Positions 23,425 through 33,005 of a stretch of 64,000 nucleotides of DNA are shown here, piece after piece (the first letter of the stretch is position 1; each line of letters starts with the position of its first letter). A program made the position numbers and the translations under genes. Source of the stretch: Ochotona curzoniae (lineage: Eukaryota; Chordata; Mammalia; Lagomorpha; Ochotonidae); NCBI RefSeq assembly GCF_017591425.1, contig NW_024466599.1:75806501-75870500 (forward strand), given 5' to 3'. Below the pieces are notes generated by a model, which was given only the letters and a program-made list of their open reading frames with translations, made no database searches and was not told the DNA's origin.

Positions 23425-23985
23425 TTATTATTATCATTTAATGGTACAGCTCCATAGGCCCTGGGATTTCCCTTATCTCCTCCCCAATTACCCTCCCTCC
23501 TCACTGAGTTGCCCTATCTCATTACTATAGTATAGTTCTTCATAGCCCTGTGTCCATCATTGCAGGCATGGACAATGGCAGAGAGTACAGCATCCTACTG
23601 TCAAGATATAGTAAACGGTTTCATTGGGAGTCCATCTTTGTCTGAAAGTAGAAATACATACTACATTGTATCGTTACATCTGGATATGATAGTCTCCATT
23701 ACACGTCCCCTGAAATGAAAAGCCACAATACAAAATCAACAACAGGAACAAAAATAGAAATTTACAATGCAATGAGTTAAATAACATGCTACTGAATGAC
23801 TAATATGTTGCTGAAGAAATGAAAAGGAAAATCAAGAACCTTCTTAAAGAAAATGATGCTTCTGTATGATCTATGAGTCAGAGAATTTAATTAGAAGAAA
23901 GTATTTTTAAAGAGCTGAAACTTACAAAAAATCAAAACCAAGAGATATAGTTTCCGCTGATCTTTGTTGGTGAGATATGTCTGCT
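23425..23985 (-). mobile_element. L1-derived composite element, copy C (5'-truncated)
   Basis: Read on the minus strand: a short piece of ORF2 start (to 'CACCAACAAAGATCAGCGG', near 23960), then an inverted ORF2 segment, then the L1 3' end ('TATCCAGATGTAACGATACAATG', 'AACCGTTTACTATATCTTGACAG', ATA-rich tail near 23425). The inverted part (23706-23960) reads forward on the plus strand, with 'AATAACATGCTACTGAATGAC' matching the ORF2 'LNNMLLND' block. The junction matches copies A and B. The upstream limit is uncertain. Confidence 0.75.
23706..23960 (+). pseudogene. Inverted L1 ORF2 segment inside copy C
   Basis: The segment reads on the plus strand as ORF2 from just after the endonuclease domain (an 'EMKSHNTKS...LNNMLLND..VAEEMKRKIKNL' pattern, with frame breaks), while the flanking L1 3' end reads on the minus strand. 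It has no catalytic residues and is not a coding gene. Confidence 0.7.
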
Positions 23986-26080
23986 GTAGGCAACAAATCT
24001 TAATTGCAATAATTGTATCAGAATGTTAGAGATTGGGGATACCTGCTCCTCAGTGGATAAAACCATATTGAGGCACAGTCAGTTCATGAAGTCACACCAG
24101 AACAATGCAGACTGATTTCACTGTGTTTTTAGAGCATTTTGCTTCTAAAATCTTTTCTGATGTTATGTGCTACTCTCCTCTAAATTGTGGTTCATCTTGA
24201 TTTTAAACTGAATTTTTAACACTATGTCCTTGTTCAGATTTTTCTGAGGTGTGAGAGGTTAGATGGAATTCAATACATAAAACTAATTTTCCTTAATTTA
24301 AAACAAGGCAGCACAAAGGAGTCAGTAGATAGACCCAAACAAACCCAATGCTCATCACAGCTCAATCTCCCTGCAGAGCTCTGGATAGCTCCACAATATG
24401 CCTCAGCATCATAGCCCTCTTGGAGCAAGGAAAGCTTAGTCAGGCACAGATAAGGGTACTCCCAGGGGTGGCATTAATTAGTTGGGGCTTCTGTCCATTC
24501 TTGAGTTTAGGCAAAATGAGACAAGGCTTCAGGTACAGAGGCATGGGGAACAGTTTTTAGAAGCAGAGTTCATGTACATAAGCAGCAGATGTCAAGGAGA
24601 TATGTTTGATGCACCAATGGGCTTGGATACATTCAAATAAATGGCATTACCTGTGGCTTGTAGCTGAGATCAGTCCTGCACACAACTGGACATAGGTTCT
24701 GCTTCTGTGGATCTCCGATAGGTGAATTCATAGCTTTGCCAAGGTTCCTACTTGCAAGTTGGAATGCTCATAGTGAAGAGTGGAATCCAAAGAATTTGAT
24801 AACATTTGGCAAAATTACAATAAGTCATATTATCCTGAGGTTCCAAACTCCACTGAGTCATTTCTTCTGGGACAGTTCGACTCATCTTGGATGTCAAAAT
24901 TGCTGGTTGTTCCTCTGGAAGACTAAGTAGGGTCAAGAGAGAATTAAGATCCTTCTTTGAGAAGGATCTTAATCAGCCCATTGTCTGTAAAAGTTTCTGG
25001 AATGATTGGGTTCTGGCATAACAACAATGGTCCACTGGTCAGGGACAAGTCTTCTCAGTAGAGTAATGTAACAACAGTAAGCCTGAAACAATGAGCTTTA
25101 GAGTCAGATGAGCAGAATGTCTGTGTTAACATCATCCTGACCAAGGAATATCATGTGTGGACTTCATCCATCGGAAATGTAAAGCAGGCAAACTGGTGGG
25201 AGAGTCAAAGACACTGGCCTTGCCAAGACTCATCTCGCAAATTCGTTTTAGATGACAACTTCGTTTGTGCAGATGATATAGGATCTCAGGAAGTGCTAGT
25301 GAGTTATCCTAAGGTTAATTCGAATTCAAGGGTAGCAATTGTGGCAGGTGAGTGTTTTGTGAGAATTTGTCTGCAAGGCTCTTGGCATGGTAGTATTAAC
25401 TGATACATTCTCTTTCTCCTCATTTTTCTGTCCCAATAATTAAGGGACATTAGAAGCAGAATTTAATGTAGGATGCAGAGGGACTTGGTTTTTTCACTAT
25501 TCTGTGAAAAATTATGCTGCAATTTGCACCAATAGCTTCATAATGATGCTATACAAATCTATATGGTGCTAGTGATAGAAGTTTTGAATCCTTCATATAC
25601 CTTGTCTTTCAACATTATCTCTTGGCTTGTTATTAAGTCTGGTAGAGAATAATTACTGGGTGTCAATTGGTCACTTGAAAGGAACTACCAATGGTGAATT
25701 GGATATTATCTGATCTACAAAGCAACTGATTTTGATGTAAAGTTAATATTCCATCATGTTTTTGGAGTTGGTATGGAGTGGGCTTAACTCAGTGTCTTGT
25801 AGAAGTAAATGACTTGAATGCAGCTCATACTCCCCCCGAAAAAGTTTTTATGGGGTGTCATCTGATTCTCAACCACAACTGAACTTCCAGGGAAGTTCCT
25901 CTTGACCAGTCCAACCGAGAAGCAAACTTTAAACTTGGCTTACAAGATGTACTTCAAATATGTCTGACCAGTAAGAAATTTACTGCCATGAGTTTATGAT
26001 GTGGTTCTGAGGGGGTGTAGAGGATTTCTCCACCAGGTGAAATTGCAAATGATAAATGATGTCTGTGACAAAAATACCTG
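23986..26080. other. 2.1 kb without a supported gene
   Basis: Unique-looking sequence. The one clear structure is a perfect inverted repeat at 24943-24973, listed separately. Confidence 0.5.
24943..24973. repeat. Perfect 14-bp inverted repeat with 3-base loop
   Basis: ATTAAGATCCTTCT, loop TTG, AGAAGGATCTTAAT. All fourteen pairs match. It would form a stable hairpin in RNA or a small cruciform. No flanking motif identifies a function. Confidence 0.85.
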
Positions 26081-26097
26081 GAGAAGGAAGTGTTTAT

Positions 26098-26132
26098 CAG
26101 TACGACGCTCTAACCAACTGAGCTAACCGGCC
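26098..26132 (-). pseudogene. Tailless retropseudogene of the 5' half of tRNA-Ile
   Basis: The minus strand reads GGCCGGTTAGCTCAGTTGG followed by TTAGAGCG, identical to the acceptor, D-arm and start of the anticodon arm of mammalian tRNA-Ile(AAT). It then continues with mismatches (TCGTACTGATAA against TGGTGCTAATAA) to about the anticodon loop and stops. There is no 3' half and no poly(A). Flanking direct repeats GAAGGAAGTGTTTAT (26083-26097) and GAAGAAAGTGTTTAT (26141-26155) match at 14 of 15 and look like a target duplication. Eight bases (minus CGTGAGTT) precede the tRNA start. It cannot make a tRNA. Confidence 0.75.
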
Positions 26133-27602
26133 AACTCACGGAAGAAAGTGTTTATAGACTTCTAAAAAGGTGCAGGTTGTGTGAGAACGGCTGTGGAATA
26201 TTTGATCTAAAAAATTACTTCTTCAAAGGCACATCAAGAGAGAGAATCAAGATGGTGGAATAAGGTAAGGACACATTTAAACAGAGAAACATTGCCAGGG
26301 TGAAGCAGAGAGGGCACATTCCAGGACCAGGACAGAACAGACCAAAGGCAGAGGGGAACCTGGAGAATGATGGACACAGGAAAGCAGCAGAAACAATGGT
26401 GTGGTGTTGCAATGAACAGATACCCCAGTGGCATTGAGCCAGCGGCAACGTGAACTACACTGGTGGGTGGAATTCCACCATCAACCAGGTGGGAAGGGAG
26501 TTTAGAGGAGGTGAACATAGACAAAGAACTGCCCAATCTGCTGGCTTGTTTGGTTTGACCAGGATCAGAGACAGAGCAACAGATCCCAAGCTGGTAGTGC
26601 AGGAATAGGGTGGATTTCACAGCCCAGACACACAAAAGCCGAATCAGGCACTATTTTGTGCATGAAGGCAAAGGCTAAGGGACAGGACTGGGCCTGCACT
26701 AAGCTGGTAAACAGCCCATTTCACTCCGTGAATTGCAGCAACATGGCATCCTACAGGTTCACCCCAAATAGGTCCAGGTAGCCCGCAAACCTAACGAACA
26801 GCAGTTCAAGAACTCCATGATTGGCACATCAGGGGCCATTTTGTGTAGCAAAGGCTTTGAGACTACAGGAACAACAGTGAGTTGTGTATATGCTGAGCTG
26901 GGAGAAAACTCACTGAGCTCAGTGCATTATACTGGTTGCCACTTGCTGGAGGGAGTGGCACAAGTGACTGCAAACAAAGAGACATGTACCAACCACAATA
27001 AGTACAATCGCATTGTAGACCTGTGGGTGACACAGCTTAGAAACATGCCCTAAAGATAAGACTCTGCTAACCAGAAGTGCAATGACCAAGAGCAAAAGAA
27101 GAGACAAAAGCACAATGAATATTAGTGAAGACTTTGTCCTTGCAAAGGAGCAAAACCCTATGCTAACCTCAGAGTTAACTAAGGAAGACACCAAGAAAAT
27201 GGGATTTCAAAATTGAAAACACTTATTATAAAGCTTCTTATGAACAATGAGAAGCATGTAACACAGGAGGTGTTGGAATTTAAGAAATATATCAAAAAAG
27301 AAAGGAAAGGAATAAAATGAAACTGACATATCAGAAATTAAGAATACAGTGGTGCAAATTAAAAGTACAATGGAGTCTCCAAAATAGAATGAATGAGGCA
27401 GAAGAAAGACTCTCAGAATTGGAAGATATTTCCTGTCACCAGGGGGAAGCAAACAAAAAGCTGGAAGCAGAGCCAGATCAAACTTAAAAAAAAAAAAAAA
27501 CTATTCAAGAATTAAGAGACACTATTAAAAGGTCAAATATAGGAGTTATGGGGATTCCAGAAGGTGCAGAAAGAGAAGCTGGGTTTAAAAATATATTCAA
27601 TG

Positions 27603-27925
27603 GAAAAAAAGTTACATTGGAATCCAGTGGCGACTCAGGAAGTGAAGAGGGAGTCTGGAAACATGACAGAAGGACCGTGAGTGGAGAAGAGAGGATATTG
27701 AGAATACTGGAGAGAAGTGAACTGCTACCATGGCTGTAAGGGTCTCTGCGGTTTCTTCAAGACACCCTTGCCAGAGAATCTTCTCAGAGTGAGGATACAT
27801 CTCATTGTCATATTCATTGGCATTTCCCTGAGGCTCAGTGATGTTGAATGTCTTTTCCACATAATTCTTGGATATATATGTGTCTTCCTTTGGGAAATGA
27901 TTGTTTAGAACTACATCTTATTAAA
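27603..27925 (-). pseudogene. Extra block before the 5'UTR of copy A, partly inverted L1 ORF2
   Basis: About 27765-27905 reads on the minus strand like a late part of L1 ORF2 ('FPKEDTYISKNYVEKTFNI' then 'GNANEYDNEMYP', matching the 'FSKEDIQMAN-YM---S-...EMQIKTTMRYH' region). The remainder, 27603-27764, is unassigned. Because it lies inside the target duplication it seems to have come in with copy A, or to be an insertion of its own. Confidence 0.5.
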
Positions 27926-29061
27926 TAGAGAGAATCAAGATGGCAGAATAGGGTAAGGACACGTTTAAACGGACAGAAAAACATTTAATCAGGATGAAGC
28001 AGAGAGGGCATATTTCAGGAAATAGGAAAGGATAGAACAGCAGCAGAGGGGTACCTGGAGACTGACAGACACAGGAAAGCAGTGGACACAGCAGTGTGGT
28101 GTTGCATTGAATGATATTCCAGCACGGCGATCTAAACTCCACCAGCAGCCGGAACTCCACCAGCAATCAGGAGGGAAGGGACTTTCACTGGGAGCTTGGG
28201 AGGTGAACCCAGACAAAGAACTCTCCGTCTTGCTGGTCCGTTTGATTTGACCCAGGGCAGAATCAGAGCAGCAGATCCCAGATGGGCAGGGCGAGAACAG
28301 GGTGGATTTCATAGCCCAATCAGCCCCAGAGCTGAATTGGGCGCCATTTTGTGTAAGGAGGAAAGGGCAAGGGAAAGGACTAAGCATATGCTGAGCTGGG
28401 AGTGAACTCATTTCTGACTCAGTAAACTGTAGTGATGTAGCATTCTAGCGGTTCCACCCAAGACATGTCTGGGTAGCCCTCAGATCTGTTGGCCAGCAGA
28501 TCAAGAACTTTAGTAGTGGTATGTCAGGTGCCATTTTGCACACTGTGGCAATAGCTTGCAGGGGACAGCAGTGAACTGTGCCTGTGCTGAGCTTGCGAGA
28601 ACTTGCTGAGATCACTGGATTGCACTGGTCCCGCAGGAAAATAATACCGACTGTGGCATCGTAAGGGTCAAAATAGGTCCGTGTGGCACCCAGACCTATT
28701 GTCCAACAGGTTCCAAGAAGATCAGCACCACCAACAGCCTAACTATATAGGACACCTGGTGTCTCTCTAATCCTGGGACCTGCTCCAACCAGAAGTAGGA
28801 GAAAGGTTGCAGAGATCACAATGCAGCCTCATCACAGTATCATAGGAGGTCGAGAGTGGTGAGTCAGGAGCTGGGCTGTGGAGATCACGGTGGAAATCTG
28901 ACATAAGAATCCAGACCTGGAACTCGCTAGAGGTTGTGGCACAAGTGCTGCAAGCAAAAAGTTATGTACCAACTGCAATAAGTAAAATCGCATTGTAGAC
29001 CTGTGGGTGACAGAGCTAAGAAACCTGCCCCAAGGAGAAGACTCTGCTAACCAGAAGTGCA

Positions 29062-30039
29062 ATGACCAAGAGCAAAAGAAGAGACAAAGGCACAATGAAT
29101 ATTACCGACAACCCCCCTGCAAAGGAGCAAAACCCTATGCCAACCTCAGAGTTCATTGAGGAAGACATTGAGAAAATGAGGGACACAGAATTCATAAGAC
29201 TCATTTTAAAGCTTCTGATCAACAATGAGAAACTCATGCAAGAGTTCAAAGAATTTAAGGAAGCAATAAAGCAAATCAAGGCTGATATATCAGAAATTGA
29301 AAACACAGTAGAGCACATCAAAAGTACAGTGGAGAGTCTCCAAAATAGAATGAATAAGCAGAAGAAAGAATCTCAGAATTGGAAGATATCTCTTGTCACT
29401 AGGGGGAGGCAAACAAAAAGCTGGAAGCAGAGCTGGATCAGGCCAAAAAAGGTATTCAAGAATTGAAAGACACTATTAAGAGGCCAAATATAAGAATTAT
29501 GGGAGTCCGGAAGGTGCAGAAAGAGAAACTGGTTTTACAAATATACTTCATGAAATAATACAGGAAAATTTTCCTAATCTGGAGAAAGAATTAGGAAACA
29601 AGATCCAGGAGGGGCACAGAACTCCCAACCGGCTTGATCAAAAGCGATCTTCACCAGGACACATGATCATCAAGCTCTCTCCAATTGAAAAAAGGAAAAT
29701 TCCTTAAATGTGCATGTGAAAAAATCAATTGACATATAAAGGAATGCCAATTAAGCTCACAGGAGACCTCTCACAGGAAACTCTACAGTCAAGAAGAGAA
29801 TGGAGTGACATATTCCAGATTCTAAAAGAAAAAAAAAATTGTTGGCCTAGGATAACATATCCCACAAAGCTTTCTTTTGTCTTCGAAAATGAAATAAAAT
29901 ATTCTTCTACAGTAAAGAAAAGCTAAAAGAATTTGCCTCTTTCAAACCTGCCCTACAAATGATACTTCAAGATGTTCTGACAGAGAAGAGGAATAGCACC
30001 CACCAAAACCAAAGGCAAATGGGAAGAACATCCCAGTAA
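29062..30039 (+). pseudogene. ORF1 of copy A: near full-length L1 ORF1p pseudogene
   Basis: Starts MTKSKRRDKGTMNI at 29062 and remains open to 29466, covering the N-terminus and a coiled coil with heptad-like IEKM..ILKLLI..KLMQEFKEF..IKQI..ISEIENTVEHI spacing. Frameshifts follow. Later parts are recognisable: 'NFPNLEKELGNKIQEGHRTPN' (about 29570-29630, RRM side) and the C-terminal domain from 'TYKGMPIKLTGDLSQETLQS' (29729 on) to 'LKEFASFKPALQMILQDVL' and a stop at 30037. Total about 325 codons, normal for mammalian ORF1. The start and end are in the same frame, so the middle shifts cancel. It suggests the source element kept a working ORF1. Confidence 0.85.
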
Positions 30040-30082
30040 AATGACAACAGATGACTAAATCAATGAACAACCCGTTGCTAAA

Positions 30083-30226
30083 ATGACAGGACCAAAGTTC
30101 CACCCATACATATTAAACTCTGAATGCAGATGGTTTAAGCTCAATCAAACATCATAGATCAGTAGACTGGATTAAAAAACAAAACCCATCTGTTTATTGT
30201 CTGGAGGAGACACACTTCAACAAAGA
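30083..30226 (+). pseudogene. First ~50 codons of L1 ORF2 (endonuclease N-terminus) in copy A
   Basis: Reads LNADGLSSI...VDWIKKQNPSVYCLEETHF across frame breaks, matching the start of the APE-like endonuclease. The glutamate of the 'ETH' motif is kept; the asparagine in the usual NxNG motif appears as aspartate. It ends at CAAAGATCAG, where the inverted segment begins. The rest of the endonuclease and all of the reverse transcriptase are missing. Confidence 0.75.
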
Positions 30227-30608
30227 TCAGTGGAAACTATATGGCATGGGTTTTATTGTTTTCTGTTGGTTTCATCTCTTCAAAACACTTTCTTCAGATT
30301 AAACCATTCAATGACTCATAGATCATGCAGTGGCATCATTTTCTTCAAGAAGTTCTTGATTTTCATTTCTTCAGCTACACATTAGTCATTTAATAGCATG
30401 TTATTTAACTTCTTGGTGTTGTTAATTTCTTTTTTCTCCCTGATGTTGATTTTGTTTTGTGGCTCTTCATTTAAGGGGATGTATAGTAGCTGTGTAATGG
30501 AGACTGTCATATCTAGTAACATGTCATTTAACTTCATGGCATTGTAAATTTCTATTTTGCTTTCTATTGTTGATTTTGTATTATGACTTTTCATTTGAGG
30601 GGATGTAC
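30227..30608 (-). pseudogene. Inverted L1 ORF2 segment inside copy A
   Basis: The minus strand reads EMKSHNTKS..KIEIYNAMKLNDMLL and, in the duplicated unit, KKLNNMLLND, matching ORF2 just downstream of the endonuclease SDH motif. The elements on both sides read on the plus strand. The same arrangement occurs in copies B and C. Confidence 0.75.
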
Positions 30609-30638
30609 AGTTGCTGTGAAATGGAGACTAACATCCAG
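30397..30638. repeat. ~120-bp tandem duplication in copy A
   Basis: Unit 1 (30397-30519) and unit 2 (30520-30638) share 'CATG(T)(T/C)ATTTAACTTC', 'TTGTTGATTTTGT', 'TTCATTT..GGGGATGTA' and 'ATGGAGACT' in the same order, with many substitutions. The unit spans the boundary between inverted ORF2 and L1 3' end. It is absent from copies B, C and D. Confidence 0.8.
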
Positions 30639-31605
30639 ATGTGAGGATGCAGTGTAGTATGCATTTCAGCTTCCAGACAAAGATGGACTTACAATGAAAC
30701 CGTTTACTATTTCTTGACAATAGGAAGCTGGCTTCTCTGCCATTGCCCATGCCTGCAATGATGGACATATGACTGTGTATGAAGAACTATATTATACTAA
30801 TGATATAGAGGAACTAGGTGGGGGGAGGGAATTAGGGAAGGGATAAGGGAATATGAAACTGTATCATAAAATAATAATAATAATAAAATGTAAAAATATA
30901 TATATTCAATGAAATAATAAAGGAACATTTCCCTAATCTGGAGAAAGAATTGGGAAGCCAGATGCAGGAGGGACACAGAACTCCCAACAGGGTTGATCAA
31001 TAGTGATCTTCACCAAGACACATGATCATCAAGCTCTCTTCAATTGAACATAAGGAAACGATCCTTAACTGTGCTCATGAAAAAAATCAATTGACATAGA
31101 GGAATGCCAATTAAACTCACAGCTGACTTCTCGCAGTAAACTGTATAGCCAGAAGAGAATGGAGCAATGTATTCCAGACTCTAGAAGCAGAATGTTGTCA
31201 GCCCAGAATAACCTACTCAGCAAAGCTTTCCTTTGTCTTTGAAATGAAATAAAATTCTTCCACAGTAAAGAAAGTTAGGAGAATATGATTCTTCCAAACC
31301 TGTCCTACAAAAGATACTTCAAGATGTTCTCCTGACAGAGAAGAGGCATAGCTCCCACCAAAACCAAAGGCAAATGTGACGGAATCCTAATAAAATAACA
31401 GCAGAAGACTAAATCATGAACAACGCATACTAAAATGATAGGTTTAAATTACTATTCATGTATCAATTATATATAATTATGTATATAATAATTACTTAAA
31501 ATTATTAATTATATTAACCCTGAGTGTAAATGGCTCAAACTCATCAGTCAAGCATTGTAGATTAGTAGACTGGATTACATAAAGAGACACATCTCATTAA
31601 CAAAG

Positions 31606-31872
31606 ATCAGTGGAAAATATGTCATGGATTTTGATGTTTTTATTTTTAGTTTCATCTCTTCAAAACAGTTATTTTCTCATATTAAATTCTTCTCTGACTC
31701 ATAAGTTATACAGTAGCATCATTTTCTTCAAGAAGGTTCTTGATTTTCCTTTTCATTTCTTCAGCGACACATTAGTCATTCAGTCGCATGTTATTTAACT
31801 TATTGCATTGTAAATTCCTATTTTTGTTCCTGTTGTTGATTTTGTATTGTGGCTTTTCATTTCAGGGGATGT
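31606..31872 (-). pseudogene. Inverted L1 ORF2 segment inside the host copy
   Basis: Follows CAAAGATCAG at 31601-31610 and ends near CAGGGGATGTA (31863-31873). Its reverse complement carries the ORF2 'ATAACATGCGACTGAATGAC' block. It is the same segment, with the same two junctions, as in copies A and C. Confidence 0.75.
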
Positions 31873-32165
31873 ATAGTAACTATGTAATAGAGACTATCAT
31901 ATCCAGATGTGAGGATACAATGCAGTATGCATCTCTACTTCCAGACAAAGATGGGCTTACAATGAAACTGTTTACTATATCTTGACAGTAGGATGCTGGA
32001 CTCTCTGCCATTGTCCATACATGCAATCATGGACATATGACTGTGAAGAACGATACTATTGTAATAATTTAGGGGAACTCAGTGAGGAGGGAAGGGACTT
32101 GGGGAAGGGGTAAGGGAAATCCCAGGGCCTATGGAACTGTATCATAAATTGATAATAATAATTTA

Positions 32166-32409
32166 AAAATGAAGAAAAACAGATCAATGGAACACACATA
32201 CCAATCTTCCATCTGCAGCCTCACACCACAAAAGGCCTCATTGCCTGCGGTTGATCCAGGGTCAACAGGATCCAGAAGTCTGGCTGGTGCTATGATATGG
32301 GGTGCCAGCACCCTTAAGGAACAACTTAAACCAGGGTGATATAATTCCAGCACCCTTAATGCCAGGGTGATATAATGCCAGCCTAGCCATGTTATTATTT
32401 TTTTTTCAC
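32166..32409. repeat. Unassigned stretch with a small tandem duplication at 32305-32377
   Basis: Unit 1 (42 bp) and unit 2 (31 bp) both begin CCAGCACCCTTAA and end CCAGGGTGATATAAT. The rest is not recognised. Confidence 0.6.
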
Positions 32410-32840
32410 TAAGGAGCCTTCATTTTTGGAAGGTATGCCTTGGTAATGTCTTTCTCTCATTAACTCCCAGTGTTTCTCAGTGGAACACTGTTGGGCAAGG
32501 TGAATCAAGAGTTAGATGCATGGGATGAAGAGCATGGACTTTTTCCAAGCAAGGCTGACCCCAACCAGTAATGATGAAGGACCAACTCTCAGCTACTGGT
32601 ATAGTACCAGACACTGCAGCAGGGAACACCAGACAACCTCTGAGAGGCAGTGAGGTTGCATCTTTACTTTCCCATCAAGGAAGGCATGGTGACTCATGCT
32701 TCTCAGAATAGATATGAATACTGAATGTGATGCTCTTGTAACACCAAAGGGGAGCTTACTGAAGGCTCCATTCATGGTTGTGGCAATGTCACATAGCATT
32801 GCTTCCCACCAAGGAAATTATTTTACAGCCTATTTATTGC
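32410..32840 (+). pseudogene. ERV-L type pol remnant (integrase region)
   Basis: The plus strand follows an ERV-L internal region: 'GATGAAGGACCAACTCTCAGC', 'GTTGCATCTTTACTTTCCCATC', 'GGTGACTCATGCTTCTCAGAATAG', then a piece (frame from 32696) with SIASHQGNYFTA, the surroundings of the second catalytic aspartate of the integrase DDE triad. That aspartate is replaced by histidine here, and stops break the rest. It is an old dead copy. No LTR was found next to it. Confidence 0.7.
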
Positions 32841-33005
32841 TGCCAAGCTCGTTGGATGCACTGATATTCAAACATTTAATACTAACCTTTAAGAGTGGTG
32901 GGAAATAACCTATTGAAGAAGTAGTTATACCGGTTACATACCAATACTTTAAGAGGTTGAAAAGAGGTGTTAAAAAATACTGTAAATGTTCTTATATAAC
33001 TATCT
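32841..33005. other. Unassigned
   Basis: May be further decayed ERV-L sequence. Confidence 0.4.

Larger units (their letters stand above)
27603..30891 (+). mobile_element. L1-derived composite element, copy A, inserted into the host copy
   Basis: Bounded by a repeat of host ORF1 sequence, AAAAATATATTCAATG-like, at 27587-27602 and 30892-30911; the right copy has one extra TATA. Order inside: 323 bp of other sequence (27603-27925), L1 5'UTR from AGAGAATCAAGATGGCAGAAT (27927), ORF1 (29062-30039), ORF2 start (30083 to about 30226), inverted ORF2 segment with a tandem duplication (to 30608), 3'UTR and ATA-rich tail at 30869-30891. Nearly complete at the 5' end, unlike most L1 insertions. No reverse transcriptase is encoded. 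Confidence 0.8.
27082..31390 (+). pseudogene. ORF1 of the host composite copy, broken and split
   Basis: The start ATG at 27082 opens MTKSKRRDKSTMNI, the same start as in copy A. The frame is lost within about 40 codons by deletion and frameshift. The text runs to 27602, is interrupted by copy A, and resumes from 30912 to about 31390 with the C-terminal domain recognisable only in pieces. L1 ORF1p is an RNA-binding trimer (coiled coil, RRM, C-terminal domain). This copy cannot make it. Confidence 0.7.
26231..32165 (+). mobile_element. L1-derived composite element, host copy (E/B), split by copy A
   Basis: Two parts belong to one element: 26231-27602 (5'UTR and first half of ORF1) and 30892-32165 (rest of ORF1, ORF2 start, inverted ORF2 segment, 3'UTR with ATA-rich tail). 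The 5' end is the classic L1 start AGAGAATCAAGATGGTGGAAT. ORF1 text stops at 27602 and resumes at 30892 in the same place. Most of ORF2 (rest of endonuclease, reverse transcriptase, cysteine region) is missing. The inner 3.3 kb is a second copy. A weak possible target duplication is AAAGGCACATCA (before 26231) against AAAAACAGATCA (after 32165), too decayed to rely on. Confidence 0.8.

Noticed and set aside
26098..26132. Functional tRNA gene or Pol III promoter
   Set aside because: Only the 5' half is present: no T-arm, B box or terminator.
29062..29466. Intact host coding gene
   Set aside because: It is the N-terminal part of L1 ORF1. The frame breaks after 29466 while homologous sequence continues to 30039.
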